NCBI GenBank assembly: GCA_028284125.1
Contig: JANQSI010000010.1
Coordinates: 62,001 to 126,000, forward strand
DNA from: Cyclobacteriaceae bacterium
GTDB taxonomy: Bacteria; Bacteroidota; Bacteroidia; Cytophagales; Cyclobacteriaceae
Direction of reading: 5' to 3'
Length of the DNA: 64,000 nt
The notes under the pieces are model-generated. The model ran no database searches and was not told the DNA's origin. It saw nothing but the letters and a program-made list of their open reading frames with translations. Below are positions 27,203 through 35,808 of this stretch, piece after piece. The stretch's first letter is position 1, and each line of letters starts with the position of its first letter. The position numbers were made by a program, and so were the translations under genes.

Positions 27203-27988
27203 ATGAAGATGAACATGAGATTTTATTTATCCGCACTTACGATACTTCTCTCATTATTCATAAGTGCTCAAAGCTATACGGTCATTCATTCCATTGGTAA
27301 AATTTATGATGCCTCATCTGGTTCGTATCTTAAAAAGGGCTCCAAGGTAAGTGAGTCAGCACAGCTCAAATTTGAGACCGAAGGTGCAAAAGCTGCCGTT
27401 TTAAGTTCAAGTCGTGGAAGGTTTATCATTCAAAAGAATAGTACTTCAAGCCAACAAAGCGATCTTGCTTATACTTTGTCTTCAGTTATTTCACCAGTTA
27501 GAGGCAGACTGAGTACACGGGCCGGTGGGATTAACAACCAATTGGATTTTCAGAAACACTTTGGTGAAGGACCAATTGCAATTGTAGGTGATTCTTATAA
27601 AGTTGCCATTTCCCCGAATGCGTATCCAATGAATGATCAGAAATTTTTCTACGCGCAATATTCTTACAATGGAGAGAGGATCAATAAGAAACTCTCAAAT
27701 GATGGCGATTCATTGCTTGTAGAAGTAGCAAGTTTTTTTGCGGTTGATAAAAATCCAATTAATCCAGCTGAAATCTCAGATGCTCAACTTTTCTATTACG
27801 ATGCTGAAAAGCAGGAATCAATTTCAATAACGTCGCTCAATTTGAATGTTGTCTCAAATGAGGAGTTGAGATCACTAGTCGATTCATTTTCAGACCTATC
27901 AAAAGATCAGCAAACAGATGCTTTACATGAGCTGATCAACGATCTATATGGTAGGTGCTCAAAAGAGGAGATAGCCAAGGCATTCTAA
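27203..27988 (+). CDS. Exported FecR-like protein
   Basis: 261 aa beginning at ATG 27203, immediately after the caspase stop. A signal peptide (RFYLSALTILLSLFISAQ) is followed at ~25-75 by a beta-rich segment with the FecR-type cadence of V..IGKIYD, LKKGSKVSES, LKFETEGAKAAVLSSSRGRF. A second beta domain lies around ~110-190, and a charged helical C-terminus (DQQTDALHELINDLYG) closes the protein. The FecR assignment is by pattern only. It gains weight because FecR-domain and CHASE2-domain genes are commonly adjacent in other bacteria, and a CHASE2 gene follows after one base. It may relay between the caspase protein and the CHASE2 sensor. Confidence 0.55.
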   Translation: MKMNMRFYLSALTILLSLFISAQSYTVIHSIGKIYDASSGSYLKKGSKVSESAQLKFETEGAKAAVLSSSRGRFIIQKNSTSSQQSDLAYTLSSVISPVRGRLSTRAGGINNQLDFQKHFGEGPIAIVGDSYKVAISPNAYPMNDQKFFYAQYSYNGERINKKLSNDGDSLLVEVASFFAVDKNPINPAEISDAQLFYYDAEKQESISITSLNLNVVSNEELRSLVDSFSDLSKDQQTDALHELINDLYGRCSKEEIAKAF

Positions 27989-27989
27989 G

Positions 27990-29156
27990 ATGGGCCGGAG
28001 AATCCTTTTGTACAGCGCGATTGTGTCCCATGCCATTGGGATGATCGTATTTACGCTGTATTTGATGAAACTTCCATGGTTGGCAAGTGATGAGAAGTTT
28101 CTGATTTGGAGTACATCAGCACTTAAATTCTCATCTAGAGAAATGCCTGCCTCTGAGGATTTTGCGTTCATCAACACCTCGTTCGACCTTCAGTTAATTG
28201 ATCGATACGATGAATTTGGTTTTCCGGTCGGGAATCAGGTGATCACAGATCGTGAAAAGCTTGCACAACTATTTGGAGTAATCAATTCCGGAGTAGTTAA
28301 GCCGAAGTACATTTTTTGTGATATCCATTTCATGGATTCTACAGAATCTGATTCTTCCTTGTATAGTGAGTTTAAAGAAATGGACAAAATCATTTTATCT
28401 GCACATTTAAATCAATATGGTGAGTTAGAGGAACCGGTTTTCAAAGGCATCAACTACGGACTTTCTGATTATGTAATTGGTAGTGTTTTTGATGGCGTGT
28501 ACAAATACCAGTTGGTTTATCAAGACTCATTGAAATTGACTCCATTGATAGCTTACGAACAGCTAAATCAGTTTTCGTCAGAATCACGAGGGCCTTTTGT
28601 GAAAGTTGAAGACCGATGGACACTGAATAATTTCATCATGAATTATCGACTTCTTCAAAAAGATATCGAAGACCTGGAAGCTGGATTTAACCCAGTTAGT
28701 CTAGGTGAGCTACTTTTTCTTGAAGACGCTGACATTCAGGATTTCCTGGCTGACAAAATTGTATTCATCGGTGATTTCTTTGAGAATGACATGCATGAAA
28801 CACTATTCGAGATAACTTCTGGTCCATTAATTCTACTGAATGCTTTTCTCACCATTAAAGAAGGAGATACGATCATTAATGGCTGGTTTTTTCTCCTGAT
28901 GCTAATTGCCTACTCATACTTTAGCTATATGGTTTTTGTCGAAGGAGATTATATGGAAAAGAAGATTAGTAAATTAGGATCAGTCGCAGCGACTAAATAT
29001 TTGATTGGTTTCGCCAGTTATCTATTGTTTCTCACCATTCTTTCAATCCTGACCTTCTTTCTTTTCAATATTCACCTTAATATCTTTTTTGTAGCACTTG
29101 CCTACTATGTTTCTGATAAACTGGTGGGTTGGGGGAGGAACCTTTTATTTTCCTAA
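27990..29156 (+). CDS. CHASE2-domain membrane protein without output domain
   Basis: 388 aa. One N-terminal TM (ILLYSAIVSHAIGMIVFTLY) is followed by an extracytoplasmic CHASE2-type domain at ~30-285, ending in the typical DKIVFIGDFFENDMHET plus ITSGPLILLNAF block. Three C-terminal TM helices follow (INGWFFLLMLIAYSYFSYMV; KYLIGFASYLLFLTILSILT; the last in HLNIFFVALAYYV). CHASE2 is normally a sensor joined to a cyclase, kinase or diguanylate cyclase, but here the protein stops after the last helix. It must therefore signal through a partner, presumably the co-encoded FecR-like or caspase proteins. Its 3' end overlaps the convergent peptidase gene by 12 bp. Confidence 0.75.
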   Translation: MGRRILLYSAIVSHAIGMIVFTLYLMKLPWLASDEKFLIWSTSALKFSSREMPASEDFAFINTSFDLQLIDRYDEFGFPVGNQVITDREKLAQLFGVINSGVVKPKYIFCDIHFMDSTESDSSLYSEFKEMDKIILSAHLNQYGELEEPVFKGINYGLSDYVIGSVFDGVYKYQLVYQDSLKLTPLIAYEQLNQFSSESRGPFVKVEDRWTLNNFIMNYRLLQKDIEDLEAGFNPVSLGELLFLEDADIQDFLADKIVFIGDFFENDMHETLFEITSGPLILLNAFLTIKEGDTIINGWFFLLMLIAYSYFSYMVFVEGDYMEKKISKLGSVAATKYLIGFASYLLFLTILSILTFFLFNIHLNIFFVALAYYVSDKLVGWGRNLLFS

Positions 29157-31868
29157 AACAAGCCCTACTAGCAGATTCTGAGTATCGAACAGCATGCTAT
29201 TCACTTGCTCAGCTGTGAATACTCCATTGTTGTAAACTCCAGGTTTTCGCCAAGTATCCATGAAATGATATTGGTCGCCACGCTTGTAGCAAATAATGTA
29301 ATGATTACCAGGGGCACCTTCTCCGACAGGAGTACTCATCCCAGTTGCCATGTCTTCATGAACACCCATTAAAATGGCACCATTCGGATTCTCTTTAAAG
29401 AATGCCTCGACTTTACTTTTCTTATTGGACTCTTTTTCTTTTGTAGGGCCAATAAAAGGTTCGTAACTAAAGCCAAATTCCTTCAATACATCTGGTAGCT
29501 CAACACCATCTGGGGTATACCAACCATCCAGGCGATCTTTTTTATCCCACTTAGGTTTGAAGCTACCAAATATGCCGGGGTCACCATCACTTTCCGCTAC
29601 AACTACCAATGTATCTTGTAGTTGATGAACTGCTTCGAATGTCAATTCATCATTGAGCTTGTATTTGTCGCTCATGGTTTTCCAGTCACCACCCATGACC
29701 AAGTAAGCATTCAGAGACGCTGATGCCGAGCACCTGGCATAGTCATTTTTGGTTTCAGCTAGTTTGTCCAGCTGGGAAACATGCCTAAGTTGCTCTTCAA
29801 TGGTATTCCCTGGCAAAACATCTGTTTCTGAGTATGCAAAATCAGGGACCGTTTTGTCTTTGTATTTATCAAACCAGGCCATGATTGCGGTCAACCTTGC
29901 CACAGTACCACTACCTCTGGAGTCTATCCCATGCGAAGCATTTGGGATTCTGATCATTGCCGTTTCTACTCCCAGCATTTTAAGTGCAGCATAATATTGC
30001 TCGGTATCTGCCATTGGAGTACGATAATCAGCTTCACCAGTGAGGAGGAGGGAAGGTGTCTTTACTTTATCCACATAGGAAATGGGCGAACGTTCGAGGT
30101 AGTTGGTAGGATCTTCCCATGGATAATTTGGAAACCAGTAGGAAAAGCGCTGTGGACGATCAGAATAAAGCGAAAATGAATACCAATTGATGACTGGTTT
30201 GATAACCGCCGCTGCTCTAAACCACTGAGACTTGGTTGTTATCCAGGCGGTAAGGATTCCGCCACCACTTCCGCCGGTCACAAACACATTGTCCTTGTCA
30301 ATGTACGGCTGATCTCGCATATAAGAAACAGCCGTCATCAGATCGTGGTAGTCGTTGGATGGAAAAGCGTAATTGATTTCTTGGGTGAACTTTTCCCCAT
30401 ATCCCGTACTACCTCGAGGGTTTATGTATAAAACAACATTTCCAGCTGCTGCATAGGTTTGGTAATCGACAGCAAAGTAGGGACTGTAAGAGGCATGTGG
30501 GCCACCATGGATTTGTAGCACTAGAGGGTATTGTTTGCTTGCATCAAAATCGGGTGGTTTCACTACCCAACCTTGAATGTCCAGTTGATCGTGCCGGGAT
30601 TTCACCCAAATCTCTTCTACTTCACCTATTTTCTTTTTGCTAAAGAATTCGGCGTTGACTTCCGTTAATTTTTTGTCTTGTCCTTCCTTACCGATTCCTG
30701 CCTCAGGTGGACGAGTGGTACTTGCATGTTCAAAAGCATATGTGCCGTCATCGGCTACAGAAAAACCTCCGGAATCTGTGTAGGGACGGACTAAGAAATT
30801 ACCACCCAGATTGCTTGAAAGTGGAATCAAATTTCCTTTCATGTCAAGGTAGGAAAGCTGCAAGTTTCCAAGATCTTCATAGATGATGTAAAGGCCTTGG
30901 TCGTCTGATGCCCAAGTAAAATCCATGATGCTACGATCGAAATCTTCGGGTAGTTGAAGTTTTCTGGGATTGCTGCCATCCAAATTCATCACGTACAGGT
31001 GCCAGGCTTGGTAGCTCATTCTCTTGTCATCAAAGCCTCTGTAGGCAATCAACTTTCCATCATTGGAAACCTTGGGACTTTGGTCCGGACCGATTCTGTC
31101 TGTGAGTGGGGTAAGTTTTCCACTTTTGATCTCAATTGAATAAATGTCGGTATTGAATGGCTCGTCTGTTCCCGCTTCACGGAATAGTCCATGAGAAAGT
31201 AAACTTTGCCCATTGGGACTCCACTCTGGAGCTCCGTGATTGAAGTCATCGCTGGTGATTTGTTTGACATCACCACCTGCAACTGGAATGGTAAAAAGTT
31301 GTCGTTTACCACTTCTTATGTACCCAGATCCATCATATCGATAAGGTAAGATGTCAATGTAAATAGGGGGATCGTTCCATTTGGCACTGTCTGGTTTTTC
31401 AGGTAGTTCATAAAAAGTCTCCAGTTCTACAGGAACGAACATATCGAAAGCCAATTGAGTGTCATCCGGTGACCAGGCAAGTGATCCTGGCGATTCTTCT
31501 GTTCCTGAAATTGGTTTTTCCGTGCCTTCAGTAACCTCTCGAATGTAAATTTTGGTATCACCATCTTTATTCGACTTATAGGCAAGTCGATCTCCTTCGT
31601 TTGACCAGGTTGGTCCTGAATCATTGAAGTTGCCTGTGGTGATTTGCTGATTATTGGACCCATCCGCATTCATTATCCAGAGGTTGCTATAACTTTTATC
31701 GGTCATTATGTCTTTGAAGTTGACCAGGTAAGCGATCTTTTTTCCGTCTGGAGAAATTTGAACGTTGGTGACATATTTCAAATCAAAAACATCCATCACC
31801 TCGAACTTTTCTTGTGAATAAGCGAGACTGGCCAGGATTAGTGTGAATATTTTGAGATAGTGCTTCAT
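29145..31868 (-). CDS. S9 prolyl-oligopeptidase-family peptidase with C39-like C-terminal domain
   Basis: 907 aa, about 200 longer than usual for this S9 group. A signal peptide (KHYLKIFTLILASLAYSQ) is followed by a beta-propeller at ~20-390 with TolB-like repeats (DGKKIAYLV, GSNNQQIT, GDRLAYKS) and an alpha/beta-hydrolase domain at ~400-670 with S534 (GGSGGG), D614 (GEADYRTP) and H646 (NASHGID). The extra ~690-907 region has C713 (ARCSASASLNAYL), H856 (GNHYIICY) and D871 (HFMDTW), ordered and spaced like a C39/papain-like triad. The expected role is periplasmic or secreted cleavage of short peptides. It sits 11 bp after the UGSC gene and appears to be the last gene of the BKACE operon, so it may supply the substrate of that pathway. 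Confidence 0.9.
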   Translation of the reverse strand: MKHYLKIFTLILASLAYSQEKFEVMDVFDLKYVTNVQISPDGKKIAYLVNFKDIMTDKSYSNLWIMNADGSNNQQITTGNFNDSGPTWSNEGDRLAYKSNKDGDTKIYIREVTEGTEKPISGTEESPGSLAWSPDDTQLAFDMFVPVELETFYELPEKPDSAKWNDPPIYIDILPYRYDGSGYIRSGKRQLFTIPVAGGDVKQITSDDFNHGAPEWSPNGQSLLSHGLFREAGTDEPFNTDIYSIEIKSGKLTPLTDRIGPDQSPKVSNDGKLIAYRGFDDKRMSYQAWHLYVMNLDGSNPRKLQLPEDFDRSIMDFTWASDDQGLYIIYEDLGNLQLSYLDMKGNLIPLSSNLGGNFLVRPYTDSGGFSVADDGTYAFEHASTTRPPEAGIGKEGQDKKLTEVNAEFFSKKKIGEVEEIWVKSRHDQLDIQGWVVKPPDFDASKQYPLVLQIHGGPHASYSPYFAVDYQTYAAAGNVVLYINPRGSTGYGEKFTQEINYAFPSNDYHDLMTAVSYMRDQPYIDKDNVFVTGGSGGGILTAWITTKSQWFRAAAVIKPVINWYSFSLYSDRPQRFSYWFPNYPWEDPTNYLERSPISYVDKVKTPSLLLTGEADYRTPMADTEQYYAALKMLGVETAMIRIPNASHGIDSRGSGTVARLTAIMAWFDKYKDKTVPDFAYSETDVLPGNTIEEQLRHVSQLDKLAETKNDYARCSASASLNAYLVMGGDWKTMSDKYKLNDELTFEAVHQLQDTLVVVAESDGDPGIFGSFKPKWDKKDRLDGWYTPDGVELPDVLKEFGFSYEPFIGPTKEKESNKKSKVEAFFKENPNGAILMGVHEDMATGMSTPVGEGAPGNHYIICYKRGDQYHFMDTWRKPGVYNNGVFTAEQVNSMLFDTQNLLVGLVLGK

Positions 31869-31879
31869 GACATTCAGGT

Positions 31880-32404
31880 TTAGTTGGTGTGTGTTATTTT
31901 GGTGAGTAATTCATCGATTATATTGTCAGCAAATTCATGCAGCTCTTTGGTTGTTTTGTTTTGCATAGGGTGTGGTGTGAAAATGGAAGCTCCATCAAAC
32001 CCTATCTTTTCACATTGACCAGCAAATGCTTCCTTGAATTCTTCGGTCAGAATGCTAATTCCAGGAATTCCCAAATGATCCAAATCATTCAGATCATGCG
32101 TAGAGCATGAAGTGCATGAACCGCAATCAGATAAGGCAATGACTACAACATCTGATTCCTGCACAATTTGTTGGATCAATTCCGCTGGTGCTGTCCTGGT
32201 GTTTGTTGGTTTCTTGTATCGTCTGGTCTCTATATTCCTTTCATTGAAAAGCTCTTCAAGACGATCAATAAATTCATCGCCGCGCATTTTTCCAATGTCC
32301 ATTAGCCCCACAACTTTGTCATCCAAATCAGCAGGAGGATTAAGTCTTTGCCTTTTCAGCGCAGCAGTTTCTGCGGTTGGGTCTCGTAATACTGATGTTG
32401 TCAT
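31880..32404 (-). CDS. UGSC-family protein, cysteine form (CGSCTSC)
   Basis: 174 aa, cytoplasmic. The core is C94-G-S-C97-T-S-C100 in DVVVIALSDCGSC, followed by a helix and the strand LGIPGISI. This matches the UGSC family, whose other members carry selenocysteine at the first position, and it resembles the redox-active region of the glycine/sarcosine reductase B subunit (GrdB). TGC at position 94 means plain cysteine here. The N-terminal part (DKVVGLMDIGKMRGDEFIDRL) looks like a Rossmann-type half. It overlaps the upstream thioredoxin-like gene by four bases, so the two are very likely partners. The reaction is unknown; a thiol-dependent reductive or transfer step is a reasonable guess. Confidence 0.75.
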   Translation of the reverse strand: MTTSVLRDPTAETAALKRQRLNPPADLDDKVVGLMDIGKMRGDEFIDRLEELFNERNIETRRYKKPTNTRTAPAELIQQIVQESDVVVIALSDCGSCTSCSTHDLNDLDHLGIPGISILTEEFKEAFAGQCEKIGFDGASIFTPHPMQNKTTKELHEFADNIIDELLTKITHTN

Positions 32405-33846
32405 ACCATAATCTTTTTAGTCACAGGTTGTGATTCATGTCGAAAACGACCTCCAGTCCAACCGGCACAGATTGCAGAAAATAACCCTGCCTGACCACCC
32501 GCTCTGACAATGAGCAATCCTTCAGGCCAGAACTTATTCACCATTTCATCAACTCTTAATGGATCAATTCCTTCACCTATTCCATTGGCTCCCTGAATGA
32601 GTTCTGATCCCGGTCGAGCCATTTCTTGGTGCAAGGCTTCTGTAATCTTGCTTCGACCCCACCCTTCCTTTTTATAAATCTCATAGTGCTCTGGAGAGAG
32701 GACCAATAGGGCATTGGTGAATTCAGCCAACTTTGGGTTTCCAACGGCTAGCAATGAAGAGGCAAGCGACTTGGTTATCTGCTCAGGAGTCTGAGATCGT
32801 TGGTCAATGAATCCCTGGATACCATCACCCTGGAATAGAGTCACGGCATTTTCTCCTTCAGCAAATCCCCTTGAAACAGACAAAGATTCCCAGGTTGGAT
32901 CGGTTTCATCTTCCGCGAAGCAGAACGTGAATTTTCCTGGTCCGCCTAAGGTCGATCGATCAAGATCTCCAGGAATTCCACCACCCACGTTTCGAATGAT
33001 CAATTGCAGTGCTCTTCCTATGGTCGCATTGGCTCTATTTCCCTGTCCTAAGGCATTCATCCCCCAATTCATTCCAATCGATTTTGCTATCGGTCCATTG
33101 ACGACTATTATCGGACTTGAGAAGCAAGTAGTGCATAACAATCCATGCATGGTGAAAATTGGGTCAAGTGCAGCCTCCAGTACTGTTAGAACAACCGGAA
33201 AATATTCGGGCTTACATCCGGCCATCACTGCGTTGATGGCTGCTTTTTCTACTGTGATAGGTGCAAGGTTTGGTGGGACTTTTCCGATAATTTCATTTGG
33301 ATTTCTGCTTGTGCCCTGGAGCATTTTCCAGATGCGCGCATCCGTCGGTGGAGTTACGGGGAGGCCATCGGTCCATCCTCGTTCGTAACAGGTCTCCATT
33401 TCGTCTTCCCACTTTCCAAGTGTTATTTCCCGGGCCTCAATGCCTGAGTCACCATAATTCGCTACCAAATTTTCATACACTCCAGGTTCACGACTTTTGG
33501 AACCACAACCTGGCCTGAAATCAGGTAATGTTGAACCCAGGCTTTTTCTGCCAAACAATTTCTGCCATCCAGATTTATCCCATCCTTCGATACGAACGGA
33601 ATGCCCGTTTCCAGAAGTCTGAATCAATGTGGGTGTAGTTTCTATGTTCCAATTGAATGAGGCTTTAAGTGAAGTATCATCGAGGGGAGATAAATCTCTA
33701 TAGTAGTTGGGATCGTCTTGAACATATACCTGGATAGGCACTCCCTTATTTACCAATTCTCCAACAACCGGCTTGACCAGCTGACAGGTCTCGCAATCTT
33801 GCTTAAGAAATAGCAACAATTCTCCGTTCACATGGTTGCCGTTCAT
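32401..33846 (-). CDS. Thioredoxin-like N-terminus fused to UGSC-associated domain
   Basis: 481 aa. Residues ~8-95 have a thioredoxin-like pattern: LLLFLKQDCETCQLVKP with C18-x-x-C21, a strand IQVYVQDD, and the cis-Pro-like TTPTLIQTS. The remaining ~350 residues include GCG, a WTDGLPVTPPT motif, CTTC within a hydrophobic stretch (GLLCTTCFSSPIIVVNGP) and Gly-rich turns (NVGGGIPGDLDRSTLGG). I know this large domain only as a companion of UGSC proteins and cannot name a reaction. It overlaps the BKACE stop by one base and the UGSC start by four, so the three products should be made together. Two CxxC pairs suggest electron transfer to the UGSC centre. Confidence 0.7.
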   Translation of the reverse strand: MNGNHVNGELLLFLKQDCETCQLVKPVVGELVNKGVPIQVYVQDDPNYYRDLSPLDDTSLKASFNWNIETTPTLIQTSGNGHSVRIEGWDKSGWQKLFGRKSLGSTLPDFRPGCGSKSREPGVYENLVANYGDSGIEAREITLGKWEDEMETCYERGWTDGLPVTPPTDARIWKMLQGTSRNPNEIIGKVPPNLAPITVEKAAINAVMAGCKPEYFPVVLTVLEAALDPIFTMHGLLCTTCFSSPIIVVNGPIAKSIGMNWGMNALGQGNRANATIGRALQLIIRNVGGGIPGDLDRSTLGGPGKFTFCFAEDETDPTWESLSVSRGFAEGENAVTLFQGDGIQGFIDQRSQTPEQITKSLASSLLAVGNPKLAEFTNALLVLSPEHYEIYKKEGWGRSKITEALHQEMARPGSELIQGANGIGEGIDPLRVDEMVNKFWPEGLLIVRAGGQAGLFSAICAGWTGGRFRHESQPVTKKIMV

Positions 33847-34733
33847 TATTTCTCAATTCCTAATATCTCTCTTGCTTCGTCTGGAGTTGCCACTGAAGCG
33901 CCCATGCTTTCAATAATCATTCGGGCTCTTTCCACCAGTTGGCCGTTGGTAGCAAAAACTCCACGACTCAAATACAAGTTGTCTTCCAAACCAACTCGGA
34001 CATTCCCACCTAATAAGACCGATTGAGCTACCATTGGTAATTGCATCTTGCCGAGTCCAAATGCGGCCCAAACACAATCTTTTGGAAGAAGGTCACGCAT
34101 GTAAATCAACGTTTCTGTTGTAGTTGGTAATCCCCATTGAACACCAGTCACAATTTGAAAAAGGGGAGGGGCATTGAAATAGCCCTCTTCGATCATTTTG
34201 ATGGCAAGTAATATATCTCCGGGCTGAAAAATTTCAATTTCTGGTTTAACACCTATTTCCTGAAATCTTTTTGCCATTTTCTTAAGCGTATATGGGGTAT
34301 TTAGGTAAACGAAATTTTTTCCACTTTCCACTTGATTCTGTGTGGTTAAATCCAGGGAGCATAATTCAGGAAGTGTCATTTCAATATGTTTAACTCTTTG
34401 TTCAGCAGAGGAGACATCAGATCCTGGACCAGCTTGGCCTTCGTCACTTGGATCAGGAACAAAGTACCCACCCCCACCACATGTGATATTTATGATTGCA
34501 TTGACTCCATTGTCCCGAACACGATTGGCCATGTCCAGAAATAACTCCGGATCACTGCTTCCATCTCCTGTTTCCGGATTTCTTACGTGCAAATGGATGG
34601 CCGAAGCACCAGCTTGCTCAGCTTCGAGAGCCGCATCGGCAATTTGTTGGGGAGTAATTGGAAAGTTGGGATGATTCCTGTTAAAGTCACTCTCTCCTGT
34701 TACTGCACATGTTAAAATTACTTTTTGATTCAT
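33846..34733 (-). CDS. BKACE family beta-keto acid cleavage enzyme (DUF849)
   Basis: 295 aa, single TIM-barrel domain. It has KVILTCAVTGE, the metal-binding AIHLHVRNPETGD (His-x-His), ITCGGGG and GVQWGLPTT, with a C-terminal GGNVRVGLEDNLYLS. The family cleaves beta-keto acids with acetyl-CoA, giving a new CoA ester plus acetoacetate; known substrates include 3-keto-5-aminohexanoate and dehydrocarnitine. Substrate specificity cannot be read reliably from these motifs. It is the first gene of the leftward operon and is divergent from the AraC-led operon that encodes a 3-hydroxyacyl-CoA-dehydrogenase-like oxidoreductase, which could make the keto acid. Confidence 0.93.
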   Translation of the reverse strand: MNQKVILTCAVTGESDFNRNHPNFPITPQQIADAALEAEQAGASAIHLHVRNPETGDGSSDPELFLDMANRVRDNGVNAIINITCGGGGYFVPDPSDEGQAGPGSDVSSAEQRVKHIEMTLPELCSLDLTTQNQVESGKNFVYLNTPYTLKKMAKRFQEIGVKPEIEIFQPGDILLAIKMIEEGYFNAPPLFQIVTGVQWGLPTTTETLIYMRDLLPKDCVWAAFGLGKMQLPMVAQSVLLGGNVRVGLEDNLYLSRGVFATNGQLVERARMIIESMGASVATPDEAREILGIEK

Positions 34734-34896
34734 TCCTGGATTAGCTAATCGTTACTAGAACTAAATGAGATTGTTTTTCAAAATTAGGATGGCGCTCATT
34801 CGATTTATTTCCTGATTTTGGCATTTTTATAAACTATTTTGGCGTATTATATATATGTATATAAAATTATAGCTTAAATAATTTATACTTGTTTTG

Positions 34897-35808
34897 ATGA
34901 GGAAATCCGAATTGCTGACGATAGTTCCCCTGCTAAAGGATCCATACCTGCTTTTGAGAAAGACAGGTATAAAAGAGTTTCACAACACCTATCATCATCA
35001 TCCGGAAATTCAATTGGAGTACATTGTGGAGGGAAGTGGCGTTCAGGTAATTGGTGATAGGTATAGCAGGTTTCAAAAAGGAGACATGGTTTTGCTGGGA
35101 CCCGGACTACCACATTTACGTAAGCCCGATAGAATACATGAGGAGATTAGTGAAGACTTTGAAGTGATTACACTCATCTTCAGTCGTCAGCTTTTCAGTG
35201 ATTCAATGCTATCCCTGGCAGACTTTGAGGAGATCGCCATGTTGTTGGAAAAGTGTAGTCAAGGTGTTGTAATTAGAGGAAAAACGAATGATTTGGTGGC
35301 ACAGCTGCTGAGAGATTCCTTTGAAGCAAACATGATTCAAAAGATCGGACTGTTGTATGAGATGCTCTCGATTATTTCCAAATCAAGTGAGACTGAGTTA
35401 ATTCAGGCGTACACTTCAGATAAACCGATGAGCGAACAAAGCACGAGCCGTATTTCCAATATTTACGCCTACGTATTGGATCATTTTCAAGAAAAAATAA
35501 CAACCAAAGAAATTGCTGAAGTAGCGAACCTGAGTGAACATACCTTTTGCAGGTATTTCAAGCAAAAGTTCAAAACTACTTTTTCTAGCTTCTTAAATGA
35601 GTTGCGAATCAATTATGCTGGAACGCTTCTTGTTGAGACCGAGCATTCGATTTCTGAGGTGTGTTTTAAGAGTGGATTCAACAATTTCACCAACTTCAAT
35701 AAATGCTTCAAAGCTATGAAGAAAAGTACTCCGACTGAGTATCGGAAGAAATATCAAAACCTTAGAATTGAACAATCCATTGGAAAACCAAAACTTCAAA
35801 CACAATGA
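34897..35808 (+). CDS. AraC family regulator with cupin sensor
   Basis: 303 aa from ATG 34897; a TTG one codon earlier adds only one residue. N-terminal cupin: HNTYHHHPEIQLEYIVEGSG then FQKGDMVLLGPGLPH, typical of small-molecule binding. The C-terminal double HTH runs ~200-295 (TTKEIAEVANLSEHTFCRYF, ISEVCFKSGFNNFTNFNKCF). It lies first in the rightward catabolic operon and divergent from the BKACE operon across 163 bp of very AT-rich DNA, so it is the obvious activator of both. The next gene starts within its stop (ATGA). Confidence 0.92.
   Translation: MRKSELLTIVPLLKDPYLLLRKTGIKEFHNTYHHHPEIQLEYIVEGSGVQVIGDRYSRFQKGDMVLLGPGLPHLRKPDRIHEEISEDFEVITLIFSRQLFSDSMLSLADFEEIAMLLEKCSQGVVIRGKTNDLVAQLLRDSFEANMIQKIGLLYEMLSIISKSSETELIQAYTSDKPMSEQSTSRISNIYAYVLDHFQEKITTKEIAEVANLSEHTFCRYFKQKFKTTFSSFLNELRINYAGTLLVETEHSISEVCFKSGFNNFTNFNKCFKAMKKSTPTEYRKKYQNLRIEQSIGKPKLQTQ

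Noticed and set aside
32090-32135. Selenocysteine insertion at the UGSC motif
   Set aside because: The codon is TGC (Cys), not TGA, so there is no reason to invoke a SECIS element.
32807-33388. 193-aa plus-strand frame antisense to the thioredoxin-like gene
   Set aside because: Pro/Ser-rich shadow of the coding strand; the opposite frame has conserved motifs and operon overlaps.
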